DNA of 64,000 bases from Paraburkholderia oxyphila NBRC 105797. GTDB lineage: Bacteria > Pseudomonadota > Gammaproteobacteria > Burkholderiales > Burkholderiaceae. The notes under the pieces were generated by a model, which was not told the origin of the DNA, did not search any database, and saw only the letters and a program-made list of their open reading frames with translations. Position numbers and translations under genes: made by a program. The stretch covers positions 1 to 64,000 of the forward strand of contig NZ_BAYD01000003.1 in assembly GCF_000685075.1 (NCBI RefSeq). Reading direction: 5' to 3'. Shown piece after piece: positions 55,165 through 64,000 of the stretch (its first letter is position 1; the number at the start of each line of letters is the position of its first letter).

Positions 55165-56844
55165 ATGCTCCGCCATCTTTCGATCCGCGACTTCGTGATC
55201 GTCGCCGCGCTCGACCTTGAATTCGACCACGGCTTTTCCGTCTTCTCCGGCGAGACCGGCGCGGGCAAGTCGATCCTGATCGATGCCCTCGCCCTCACGC
55301 TCGGCGCGCGCGCCGATGCCGGCGTGGTGCGCACGGGCGAGACCCGTGCCGACATCACCGCCGAGTTCGACGCCCCGCCGCACGTCGCCCTTTGGCTCGA
55401 GGCGCAGGCGCTCACCACGGCCGACGGCGAAGACACCGTGATGCTGCGCCGCGTGGTCGATAGCGGCGGGCGCTCGCGCGCGTTCATCAACGGCACGCCG
55501 GCCACGCTCGCGCAGTTGCGCGAAGTGGGCGAGCGCCTCGTCGACATTCACGGCCAGCACGCCCATCAGCTGCTCATGCGCCCCGACGCGCAACGCGAGC
55601 TGTTCGACACGCATGCGGGCCTGACCGAGATGGCCGCGGCCGTCACGCGCACGTGGCGCACCGCCCGCGACGCGCGCCTCGCCGTGCAAACCGCGATGTC
55701 ACGCGATCGCGAGCTGCAGCTCGAGCGCGAGCGCCTCGCCTGGCAGCTCGCCGAGCTCGACAAGCTCGCGCCGCAACCGGGCGAGTGGGAAGAAGTGAAT
55801 GCCGAGCACGTGCGGCTCTCGAATTCGGCGAATCTGATCGAAGGCGTGCAGGGTGCGCTCGCGGCACTCTCGGAATCCGACGAGGCGATGATCTCGCATC
55901 TGAACTCGATTCTCTCGAAGCTGCGCGATCTCGCCGAAGTCGATCCCGCGCTCGGCGATGCGCTCGCCGCGCTCGAGCCCGCCGCGATCCAGTTGCAGGA
56001 AGCGGCGTACTCGCTCTCGCACTACGCGCAGCGGCTCGACCTCGATCCTCAACGGCTCGCGCAGGTCGAACACCGGCTCGACGCGCTGCACTCGGCGGCG
56101 CGCAAGTTCCGCCTGCACGCAGAATCGCTGCCCGAAGAACACGCGGCACGCCGCGCCCAGCTCGCCGCGCTCGACGCCGCCTCCGACCTCGACGTGCTGC
56201 GCGCCGCCGCCGACAAGGCGCACGAAGCGTATCTTGCCGAGGCCCGCCAGCTTTCGAAGGCGCGCGGCAAAGCCGCCAAGGTGCTGGGCGCAGCAGTCAC
56301 GCAAGGGATGCAGGAGCTGTCGATGGCGGGCGGCAGCTTCGAGGTCGCGCTGGTGCCGCTCGGCAGCAGCGCGAACGGCGAGCCGATCGGCGGCGCGCAT
56401 GGTCTCGAGCAAATCGAATTTCGTGTGGCCGGCCACGCGGGCGTGCCGCTGCGACCGCTCGCGAAGATCGCGTCGGGCGGCGAACTCGCGCGCATCAGCC
56501 TCGCGCTCGCTGTGATCGCGAGCGCCGCGAGCCCCACGCCCACGCTGATCTTCGACGAAGTGGATACCGGCATCGGCGGCGGCGTGGCCGAAGTGGTTGG
56601 GCGCCTGCTGCATCAGCTCGGCCGCGAGCGCCAGGTGCTGTGCGTCACGCACCTGCCGCAGGTTGCCGCGCGCGGCGATCATCACTTCCAGGTCTCGAAG
56701 TCCGGCGACGGCAACGGCGGCACGGTTTCGGTCGTCACGCCGCTCGACAGGCCGGGCCGCGTGGAAGAAGTCGCGCGCATGCTCGGCGGTCTGGAGATTA
56801 CCGCCACCACGCGCCGGCACGCGAAGGAGATGCTGGCGGCTTGA
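55165..56844 (+). CDS. recN: DNA repair protein RecN
   Basis: A 559-residue SMC-like ATPase acting in double-strand break repair. Walker A is FSGETGAGKSILIDAL (about residues 28-43), the central coiled coil covers roughly residues 150-360, the ABC signature is KIASGGELARISLAL and Walker B LIFDEVDTGIGGGVAEVVG. Co-transcribed with nadK. The gene is convergent with glnE. Confidence 0.96.
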   Translation: MLRHLSIRDFVIVAALDLEFDHGFSVFSGETGAGKSILIDALALTLGARADAGVVRTGETRADITAEFDAPPHVALWLEAQALTTADGEDTVMLRRVVDSGGRSRAFINGTPATLAQLREVGERLVDIHGQHAHQLLMRPDAQRELFDTHAGLTEMAAAVTRTWRTARDARLAVQTAMSRDRELQLERERLAWQLAELDKLAPQPGEWEEVNAEHVRLSNSANLIEGVQGALAALSESDEAMISHLNSILSKLRDLAEVDPALGDALAALEPAAIQLQEAAYSLSHYAQRLDLDPQRLAQVEHRLDALHSAARKFRLHAESLPEEHAARRAQLAALDAASDLDVLRAAADKAHEAYLAEARQLSKARGKAAKVLGAAVTQGMQELSMAGGSFEVALVPLGSSANGEPIGGAHGLEQIEFRVAGHAGVPLRPLAKIASGGELARISLALAVIASAASPTPTLIFDEVDTGIGGGVAEVVGRLLHQLGRERQVLCVTHLPQVAARGDHHFQVSKSGDGNGGTVSVVTPLDRPGRVEEVARMLGGLEITATTRRHAKEMLAA

Positions 56845-56881
56845 GGCAATTCATTCGCCGCCAGAACTCCTCGCACGCGCA

Positions 56882-59710
56882 CTACACCTTCCCACGCTCC
56901 CCAAACACCCGCTTCCACAGCGCGAGCACAGCCTCGCGCTCGCGCTCGACCCGCGCGGGATCGACGCGCGCCGTCTCCATGCCGTCGAGGCGCAACTGGT
57001 GCTGGAGCTTGCGATAGAGCCGGTACGCCGAGCCGATCGTGTCGGCCTCCTCCTCGCTCATCAGCCCGAAGCGCGACACCTCGCGCAACAGCGCGATATT
57101 GCCCGTGTTGCGGATCAGCTCGGGGTCCTGCGCCGCATGCAGCAGCACCCAGTACTGCACGAGGAATTCGATGTCGACCATGCCGCCGCGGTCGTGCTTC
57201 AGATCGAAAAGCTCGGTGCGGTTCGGGTGGCCGTCTTCCACGCGCTGGCGCATCTCGACGATCTCTTTGGCGAGCGGCGCCGCATCGCGCGGCGTCGTGA
57301 GCACCTGCACGCGAATCGCCTCGAATGCCTGGCCGATGGCGGCGTCGCCCGCCGAAAAGCGCGCGCGCGTGAGCGCCTGATGCTCCCAGACCCATGCCGT
57401 GTTCGCGGCATCGCCCTCGCGCAGCTGATAGCGCCTGAACGAGCCGAGATCGGTGACGAGCAGCCCCGATTCGCCGTTGGGCCGCAGGCGCAGGTCGACG
57501 TCGAAGAGCGTGCCCGCGCCCGTGGACGTCGTGAGCCACGTGATGAGGCGGCGCGCGAACGTCGCGTAGATCTCGGAAGCCCGCTCGTCCTCATCGTCGT
57601 AGAGGAAGATCAGGTCGAGGTCCGACGCATAGCCGAGTTCCTTGCCGCCGAGCTTGCCGTAAGCGATGGCCGCGAAGCGCGGCACCTCGCGGTGGCGCCT
57701 GGCGAACTGTTTCCATACGGTCTCGATGGTCACGTCGAGCACCGCGTCCGCGAGCTCGGAGAGCCGGTCGCTCACGTGCTCGACCGAAAGCCGGCCCGCG
57801 AGATCGTTCAGCAGGATGCGGAATACCTCGGCCTGGTGGGCGTGGCGCAGCAGGTCCATTTGCTGCTCGACGTCGGCCGCCGCCGCGAGCCGCACGCGCA
57901 ACAGGCGTGAGAACTCCGGCCAGTCGAACGGCGTGGCGACGGCCTCGTCGTCGAGCAGCTCGTCGAGCAGTTGCGGATGGCGGATCAGATAGCCCGCCGC
58001 CCAGCGCGACGCGCCGAGCACCTTGAGCACGCGGTTGAGCGCATCCGGATATTCGGTGAGCAGCGCGAGATAGGCGCCGCGCCGGATCACCGCTTCGAGC
58101 AGGTCGAACATACGCGCGAGCGTGTCGCCGCGCCGTTCGCTCGGCTCGAGTGTGCGCGCCGCTTCGAGCGCGCGCTGCGCGACGCTGTCGAAGCGCTCGC
58201 GGCTCTTCTCGGGCAGGCCCGTATAGCGCGAGGACTGCCACAGCCCGCGCAGCCGCGCGAGCAGCGGCGCCGGGTCGTCGATGCCGAGCTCCGCAAGGCT
58301 TTCGAGCAAGGCGCCGTCGGCGCCCTCCTCGGTCAGCGCGTCGCTCCAGACCCAGGCCGCCGCGCCGTCCTCGGGCACCGCGCAGCCGCCATCGCCGCTC
58401 ACCTTGTCGGAGAAGATCTGGTCGAACTGGCGCTCGACGTTCTCGCGGTGCGTCTCGAGCACGGCCATCAGCGCCGCATAGTCGTCAAAGCCCATCGACT
58501 TCGCGAGCGCCAAGCGCTCTTCGGGGTCGACGGGCATCGCGTGAGTCTGCGCGTCGTCGCGGTATTGCAGGCGATGCTCGAGCTCGCGCAGAAAGTTGTA
58601 GGCGCACGTGAGCTCGCCGCAGACCTCGGACGCGATCAGCCCGCGCGCCGCCGCGTAGCCAAGCACGGCGAGCGTCGGCCGCACGCGAAACCCCGCGTCC
58701 TGGCCGCCGCGGATCAGCTGGAACACCTGCGCGCTGAATTCGATCTCGCGGATGCCGCCGCGCCCGAGCTTGATGTCGTCGGCCTTGTCGGGACGCATGC
58801 TGGCGCGGCGCTGCGCCTCGTGGCGGATCTGCACGTGCAGCGAGCGGATCGCGCTGATCACGCCGAAGTCCAGATAGCGCCGGTAGACGAAAGGCTTCAC
58901 GAGCCCTTCGAGCTGCGAGGCGAGGCGCAGCGCGCTCTCGCTCGTCTCCTCCGAGACGAGCCGCCCCTTGATCCACGCGTAGCGCTCCCATTCGCGGCCC
59001 TGCACATAGAAGTACTCCTCGAGCATGCCGAGACTGCACACGAGCGGGCCCGAGTCGCCATTAGGGCGCAGCCGCATGTCGACGCGAAACACGAAGCCGT
59101 CCGCCGTCACGTCGGAAAGCGCGCCGATCAAGCGCTTGCCCACGCGCGCGAAGAAGTCCTGGGTGGCGATGGGCGAGCGCTGGCCGCCCGTGGTCTCGCC
59201 ATCGTCCTCGTAGACGAAGATCAGGTCGATGTCCGATGACACGTTGAGCTCGCGCCCGCCGAGCTTGCCCATGCCCACCACGCCGAGCGTCAGGCGCTCG
59301 CCGTTCGGCCCGCGCGGCTCGCCGAAGACCGTTTCGAGGTCCGCGCTCACGACCGCGAGCGCGCGCTGGATCGTCACTTCGGCAAGATCGGTCATGGCGC
59401 CGGTGACTTCGCCGACATCAGCCACGCGGGCGAGGTCGCGCTCCATCACCGCGCAGATCACCTCGGCGCGCAGCTGGTGCAGCGCCTTCTTCAACTGCTC
59501 GTCGGTGAGCGGCGCGGCGGGCTGGCCGGGGTTGGCGGAGGCTGCGCCACGCGCCTCGTCGCACAAGGTATCGAGCCGCGCGGCGATACGCTCGCGCGTG
59601 AGCGGCTCGGCGGCAAGCGCCTCGACCTGGGCGGCGAGGCCCGGGCGAGCGCCGTAGACACGCGCCGCATACCGCGAATAGCTGGAACTCAAAAGGGGAA
59701 CGTTAGTCAT
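56882..59710 (-). CDS. glnE: Glutamine synthetase adenylyltransferase/deadenylylase
   Basis: A 942-residue bifunctional regulator of glutamine synthetase in nitrogen control, responding to PII and glutamine. It has two nucleotidyltransferase domains, an N-terminal deadenylylase with GMGKLGGRELNVSSDIDLIF and a C-terminal adenylylase with AYGKLGGKELGYASDLDLIF, joined by a helical linker. ATG 59710 (MTNVPLLSSSYSRYAARVYG) is used rather than a longer frame. It is divergent from the yhdP-like gene. Confidence 0.95.
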   Translation of the reverse strand: MTNVPLLSSSYSRYAARVYGARPGLAAQVEALAAEPLTRERIAARLDTLCDEARGAASANPGQPAAPLTDEQLKKALHQLRAEVICAVMERDLARVADVGEVTGAMTDLAEVTIQRALAVVSADLETVFGEPRGPNGERLTLGVVGMGKLGGRELNVSSDIDLIFVYEDDGETTGGQRSPIATQDFFARVGKRLIGALSDVTADGFVFRVDMRLRPNGDSGPLVCSLGMLEEYFYVQGREWERYAWIKGRLVSEETSESALRLASQLEGLVKPFVYRRYLDFGVISAIRSLHVQIRHEAQRRASMRPDKADDIKLGRGGIREIEFSAQVFQLIRGGQDAGFRVRPTLAVLGYAAARGLIASEVCGELTCAYNFLRELEHRLQYRDDAQTHAMPVDPEERLALAKSMGFDDYAALMAVLETHRENVERQFDQIFSDKVSGDGGCAVPEDGAAAWVWSDALTEEGADGALLESLAELGIDDPAPLLARLRGLWQSSRYTGLPEKSRERFDSVAQRALEAARTLEPSERRGDTLARMFDLLEAVIRRGAYLALLTEYPDALNRVLKVLGASRWAAGYLIRHPQLLDELLDDEAVATPFDWPEFSRLLRVRLAAAADVEQQMDLLRHAHQAEVFRILLNDLAGRLSVEHVSDRLSELADAVLDVTIETVWKQFARRHREVPRFAAIAYGKLGGKELGYASDLDLIFLYDDEDERASEIYATFARRLITWLTTSTGAGTLFDVDLRLRPNGESGLLVTDLGSFRRYQLREGDAANTAWVWEHQALTRARFSAGDAAIGQAFEAIRVQVLTTPRDAAPLAKEIVEMRQRVEDGHPNRTELFDLKHDRGGMVDIEFLVQYWVLLHAAQDPELIRNTGNIALLREVSRFGLMSEEEADTIGSAYRLYRKLQHQLRLDGMETARVDPARVEREREAVLALWKRVFGERGKV

Positions 59711-59929
59711 GTAGGATCTTGCCCGGCTCGTTGAGCGGGGGTGAGTGGGTAGACGTAGCCTTACCTGAAGCGGCATCAACCGCTTCGAACGCCCCCGCCG
59801 CCGTGCGAAGAACCCCGTGCACCAGCGCGCCGCAAGCCATCCCGGCTTCCCCGGATGGCCGGCCCCACGGCCCCCTGTGATACATTTCGACGTCAGAACG
59901 CAACGCTACCATACCCCACCCGCCGCAGC

Positions 59930-62900
59930 ATGTCCGAGCGTAACGACCCCGCCGGCCCGCATCAAACCGGACATGTCAGCCGGGAAAGCGGCGACGCAGG
60001 CTCACATCACCATCATCCGGTCCTGCGCCACACGTTTCGCGTGCTGGCCGCCATTGCGCTCGTCCTCTATTTCATTGTCTCGGTGCTGCTGCTCGGGCTG
60101 CGCTATGTCGTGCTGCCCCACGTCGACGATTTTCGTCCGCGCATCGAAAAGCTCGTCTCCGACAAGATCCACGCCGAGTTCCGCATCGACAAGCTCTCGC
60201 CGCACTGGTCGGGTTTCCAGCCCGGCATCGGCGTCACCGGGCTGACGATCCGCGACCGCCACGGCAACATCGCGCTGAACGTGCCGCACGCCACGGCGGC
60301 GGTGTCCTGGCGCTCGCTCGTCACCTTCGAGCTGCTGCTCTCCAGCGTCGTGGTCGAGCGCCCCGACGTGCTGATCGCGCGCGAAGACGACGGCACGCTC
60401 ACCGTCGCAGGCGTGCCCGTGCCCACGGCGCACACAGGCAACGCGACCTTCACGACCTGGCTCATGCGCCAGCAGGCCATCGTGCTGCGCGGCGGCACGC
60501 TGCGCTGGAACGACGCCACGCGCAGCGTGCCCGAGCTCAAGCTCTCGGACATCCGCCTCGCGATCCTCAACGACGGCTACGACCACCGCATCGCGCTCCA
60601 GGCGCCCGCCGAGGGCACCGTGCTGCACGGGCCGCTCGACTTCCGCGCGCACTTCAAGCACGCGCGCGCCGCGCAGGCGGGCAAGCCGATTGGCTGGAGC
60701 GGCGACGCCTACATCTCGACCGGCCCCGTCGACCTGCCCACGCTCGCGCGCTACATCGACTTGCCGCTCACCACTTATGCAGGGCGCATCGACAACGCGA
60801 TCTGGGCGAGCTTCGATGCGGGCCGGATCAAATCCGCCGACGGCGTGCTGAGCGGCAACGACATCGCCCTGCGCGTGAAGGCGACCCAGCCACGCCTCGA
60901 TCTGCCCGTCGCGCAGTTCAGCTGGCGCATGGGGATCGAGCCCGGCGACTACACGCTGCAGATGAACGACTTCCACGCCGAGCTCGGGCAACCGCCGCTC
61001 GACGACGGCACGCCGGTGACGCGCACGCTCGCGTTCACGACGCTCGATGGACGCTTTCGCAAGCAGTCGCTGCAGCACGGCCAGCTCTTTGCGGTTCACG
61101 GCGACCGTGTCGACCTGGGCATCCTCGCCGAATTCATGCGCGCGCTGCCGCTGCCCGCGCGCGCGGAGTCCGCGCTCGTGCGCTTCAATCCGCAAGGGCT
61201 CATCGCGAATTACGAGCTCGCCATGGAGCGCGCCACGCCCGAGGCGGGCGAAGCGGCCGCCGAGCAGCGCACCGCCGGCACCGAGCCCATCATCCGCTAT
61301 CGCTTCAAGGGCGACCTGCAGGGCATCAGCGTGGCGGCCCAGGAGCCGGGCCCCGGCCTCACGCCGCGCGGCCACCCGCGCGCGGGCCTGCCCGGCATCG
61401 AAAACCTCTGGGGGCACATCGATGCCGACGAATCGCACGGCTCGCTACACCTCGACACGGTCGCGACCGCCCTCACGCTGCCCGGCGTGTTCGACGATCC
61501 GCGCCTGAAGTTCGACCGCCTGTGGGGCGCCATGACCTGGACGGTCGCCGCGCAGCGCGAGCCCGGCAACAAGCTCAAGGCATTCGCCGTCGACGTGAGC
61601 AAGCTCGGCGTGCAGAACGCCGACGCGCGCGCCACCATGACCGCGCACTACACGAACCCCGGACACGGGCGCGGCGCGCTCGACCTCGTCGCGAAGTTCG
61701 ATACGGCGCAGGTCAAGGCCATCCCGCGCTACCTGCCCACCAGCATCCCCGAAAAGACCCGCACCTATCTGGGCCACGGACTGCAGGCGGGCCTCTCGAA
61801 GGGCGCAACGCTCGAGATTCACGGCGATCTCGCGCTATTCCCCTACTCGCGCGACCCGCAGGCGGGCCAGTTCCGCATCGTCGCGCCGTTCCAGCATGGG
61901 CGCTTCGACCCGTCACCGTATCCGCCGCGCAAACTGCGCAACGGGGCGCCGAACGTCTGGCCCGCCTTCGACGGCATCGACGGCGTGTTCCGGCTCCACG
62001 AGAACAAGCTGCGTTTCGACGTGGCGCGCGGCCACTACCGCAACTTCGTGCTGCGCGACGTGAGCGGCCGCATCGACGAGCTGGGCATCAAGGGCTCCGA
62101 TCTCGTGATCGAGGGTGCCGGAAGCGGGCCGCTCGCGGACCTGCTCGACTACGCGGACAACAGCTCGATCGGCGCGATGTCGAAGCACGCGACCGCGAAG
62201 GTGCGGGCGCAAGGGCCGGCCACGTTCGCGCTCAAGCTCACGATCCCGCGCAAGCCGATGCCGAAGGTGAAAGTCGCGGGCGCCGTCGGGTTCGAGAACG
62301 ACACGCTCAGCGCGCAAAACGTGCCGCCGCTTTCCAGCCTCACGGGCAAGGTGCGCTTCACGAACCGCAGCGCGCAGGTCGAGCGGCTCACCGGGCACTT
62401 TCTCGGCGGCGACGTGCGCGCGAACGGCGGCTTGAGCGAGGACGGCCGCTTTACCGTGAACCTCGCGGGCAACGTGGCCGTGGGCGCCGACACCGCGCGC
62501 AGCCTGAACCTGCGCGGCACGCCGGCGGCGGTGCTCGGCCGCTTCTCGGGCTCGGCGCCCTGGTCGCTCTCCGTGGCGGGCATGCGCGGCCATCTGCCGG
62601 ACGTGAAGGCGAACTCGGATTTGACCGATCTCGCCATCGACCTGCCCGCGCCGTTCGGCAAGACCGCCGGAACTTCGATGCCGTTGCGCTTCGAGCTGCA
62701 ACCCGGCACCGGTGACAGCAACGATGCCGGCACGGTGGCCGCCCCCACGGACGCGTCGAAGTACGAGCATGCCGAGCTCGCGCTCGGGCCTTTTGCGGCG
62801 CGCTACGTGCTGCGGCGCAATCCGGGCCACGTGCCGGACGTCATGCGCGGCGTGATCGCCATGAACCGGCCCGCCGATCTGCCCACCGAGGGCGTGGTCG

Positions 62901-64000
62901 CCGTGGTCGACGTGCCCACCTTCGACGCCGACGCATGGCGGCGCGTCGCGCAGGAGCTGCGCGGCACGGCGGCGGCGAGCGCTGCCGCGGCGGCAAGCAC
63001 GACAGCGAATACGGCGGCAAACCCGGCGACCAACATGGCGAGCAACGCGGCGACGCAGGCAGCGGCAAACGCGGCGGCCCGCGCGGCGACCGCCAGCGCC
63101 ACGCCCGAAACCGGAGAAGGCACGCAAGCGCCAGCGGCCGCCGCGCTACCCGCATCGCAAACGTTGGCAACGGCCACTCCTCCGACGCAAGCCGCTTCGC
63201 AAACGCAGGCGGCCGCCAGCGCGCCGCAAGCCGCATCGCAAGCGATGGCGACGGCAGACGCCAACAACCCGGCGGTGCCCGGCGGGGTATTCGCGTCCTA
63301 CGTGCCCTCGCGCTTCGCGGTCCACGTCGGCATGCTCACGCTGCTCAAGCGTCACTGGGAAAACGTGATCGTGGGCGCCACGCGCACCGGCAAGGAGTGG
63401 CAGGCCAACGTCGCATCGAACCAGGTCTCGGGCCACGTCTCGTGGAAGCCGGGCCCGGTGGCGGGCTCGCCCGGCACGCTCGAGGCGCGGCTCGCGCGCC
63501 TCGTCGTGCCCGCCGCGACCGAGAACGACCTGCTCGGCCAGGCCATGTCGCAGCGCGCCCAGAACATGCCGTCGATCGACCTCGTCGTGAACCAGCTCAT
63601 CGTGCGCGGCCACGACCTTGGCCGCCTGCAGATGAACGCCCACAACTACGTCGACAACGGCGTGCCGGTCTGGCAGCTCGACACGCTCGACATCGTCAAC
63701 CCGGCCGCGCACCTCACGGCGACCGAGAACTGGCGCGCCGTCGGCGACGAGGCGCCGCCCACCGACTCCGCAGGCGGTGCGGGCGAGACGCCGCGGCGCA
63801 CCGCGGTCGACTTCCACCTCGACATCAAGGACGCGGGCGCGCTGCTCGAACGCGCCGGCGTGGTCCATGTGCTCAAGGGCGGGCAAGGCACGCTCAGTGG
63901 CAAGCTCGCGTGGCGCGGCGGCCCGACGATGCTCGACTATCCGACGCTCGACGGCAGCCTCGCACTCGACCTGCACCACGGCGAGATCCTCAAGATCAAT
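59930..64000 (+). CDS. yhdP: YhdP-family AsmA-like protein (partial, 3' end beyond window)
   Basis: 1357 codons are visible with no stop before the window edge. YhdP proteins are very long, bridge inner and outer membranes and take part in phospholipid transport together with TamB and YdbH. After a cytoplasmic His-rich N-terminus (SHHHHP) comes one membrane helix (about residues 36-60) and then the DUF3971-type repeat region, with PHWSGFQPGIGVTGLTIRD and RFDVARGHYRNFVLRDVSG. An Ala/Thr/Gln low-complexity insert lies at about residues 1012-1112. ATG 59930 is the first start. No Shine-Dalgarno is evident. Confidence 0.9.
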   Translation, partial: MSERNDPAGPHQTGHVSRESGDAGSHHHHPVLRHTFRVLAAIALVLYFIVSVLLLGLRYVVLPHVDDFRPRIEKLVSDKIHAEFRIDKLSPHWSGFQPGIGVTGLTIRDRHGNIALNVPHATAAVSWRSLVTFELLLSSVVVERPDVLIAREDDGTLTVAGVPVPTAHTGNATFTTWLMRQQAIVLRGGTLRWNDATRSVPELKLSDIRLAILNDGYDHRIALQAPAEGTVLHGPLDFRAHFKHARAAQAGKPIGWSGDAYISTGPVDLPTLARYIDLPLTTYAGRIDNAIWASFDAGRIKSADGVLSGNDIALRVKATQPRLDLPVAQFSWRMGIEPGDYTLQMNDFHAELGQPPLDDGTPVTRTLAFTTLDGRFRKQSLQHGQLFAVHGDRVDLGILAEFMRALPLPARAESALVRFNPQGLIANYELAMERATPEAGEAAAEQRTAGTEPIIRYRFKGDLQGISVAAQEPGPGLTPRGHPRAGLPGIENLWGHIDADESHGSLHLDTVATALTLPGVFDDPRLKFDRLWGAMTWTVAAQREPGNKLKAFAVDVSKLGVQNADARATMTAHYTNPGHGRGALDLVAKFDTAQVKAIPRYLPTSIPEKTRTYLGHGLQAGLSKGATLEIHGDLALFPYSRDPQAGQFRIVAPFQHGRFDPSPYPPRKLRNGAPNVWPAFDGIDGVFRLHENKLRFDVARGHYRNFVLRDVSGRIDELGIKGSDLVIEGAGSGPLADLLDYADNSSIGAMSKHATAKVRAQGPATFALKLTIPRKPMPKVKVAGAVGFENDTLSAQNVPPLSSLTGKVRFTNRSAQVERLTGHFLGGDVRANGGLSEDGRFTVNLAGNVAVGADTARSLNLRGTPAAVLGRFSGSAPWSLSVAGMRGHLPDVKANSDLTDLAIDLPAPFGKTAGTSMPLRFELQPGTGDSNDAGTVAAPTDASKYEHAELALGPFAARYVLRRNPGHVPDVMRGVIAMNRPADLPTEGVVAVVDVPTFDADAWRRVAQELRGTAAASAAAAASTTANTAANPATNMASNAATQAAANAAARAATASATPETGEGTQAPAAAALPASQTLATATPPTQAASQTQAAASAPQAASQAMATADANNPAVPGGVFASYVPSRFAVHVGMLTLLKRHWENVIVGATRTGKEWQANVASNQVSGHVSWKPGPVAGSPGTLEARLARLVVPAATENDLLGQAMSQRAQNMPSIDLVVNQLIVRGHDLGRLQMNAHNYVDNGVPVWQLDTLDIVNPAAHLTATENWRAVGDEAPPTDSAGGAGETPRRTAVDFHLDIKDAGALLERAGVVHVLKGGQGTLSGKLAWRGGPTMLDYPTLDGSLALDLHHGEILKIN
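62964..63265 (+). repeat. Alanine-rich low-complexity insert in yhdP
   Basis: About 100 codons made mostly of Ala with Thr, Gln, Ser and Asn, in short irregular repeats (GCGGC- and GCAAGC-type). It separates the segment ending AWRRVAQELRG from GGVFASYVPSRFAVHVGML. It is most likely a flexible linker. Confidence 0.65.

Overview
The window is G+C-rich, densely coded chromosomal DNA whose gene content and order point to a Burkholderiaceae beta-proteobacterium close to Paraburkholderia, Burkholderia or Caballeronia. Supporting blocks are hrcA-hemH-hslR-grpE-dnaK-dnaJ, hda-HAD-pcnB-folK-dgk-panB, kynR/kynBUA and hmgA-fahA. This genus-level placement is inference from gene families; there is no rRNA or other formal marker here.

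Layout. 1-1765 is a small accessory patch: the 5' part of a group II intron (minus strand) sitting directly behind a terminator hairpin, followed by an Abi/HEPN-like gene. 1847-4554 is the homogentisate branch of tyrosine breakdown (hmgA-fahA) with a pair of operator-like repeats upstream. 4913-14170 holds an EAL-like protein, murB, yajQ, an SRPBCC protein, a glycosyltransferase facing a GNAT/FemAB-like acyltransferase, a chemoreceptor and plsY. 14438-20202 carries translation and cell-wall genes (ybaK, xerD, ogt, queG, tsaE, Tat-exported amidase). 20494-30531 has an A+T-richer GT-C-like membrane protein, an EamA transporter, pirin, thioredoxin-TPR protein, tcdA, pdxH, cfa, a DUF72 protein and msrA.

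The most interesting locus is 30541-32230: an apparently intact IscB nuclease gene (PLMP/RRXRR domain, three-part RuvC, bridge helix, HNH) with a strongly structured omega-RNA region immediately upstream and terminal hairpins of IS200/IS605 type. No TnpA gene lies beside it. The element sits between msrA and its apparent former leader. The 20 nt next to the omega-RNA scaffold, which should act as the guide, contain an AAGGAG Shine-Dalgarno sequence that fits msrA. The guide therefore appears to address the empty, pre-insertion msrA promoter site.

32455-36706 has a flavin reductase and the tryptophan-to-anthranilate kynurenine operon with its divergent Lrp/AsnC regulator. 36848-44236 has purM and the operon starting with an Hda homologue that carries an unusual tail of about 300 residues with GVDT-type repeats. 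44441-53988 (minus) is the heat-shock cluster with candidate sigma-32 promoters, plus a fused PabB-PabC enzyme. 54246-64000 has nadK-recN, glnE (minus) and the first 1357 codons of a YhdP/AsmA-like protein cut by the window end.

Several genes (ybaK, queG, tsaE, HAD phosphatase, hrcA, nadK) have a -10-like box 6-8 nt before the start codon and no clear Shine-Dalgarno, suggesting leaderless or near-leaderless transcripts. No rRNA, tRNA, CRISPR array or CIRCE element was recognised.
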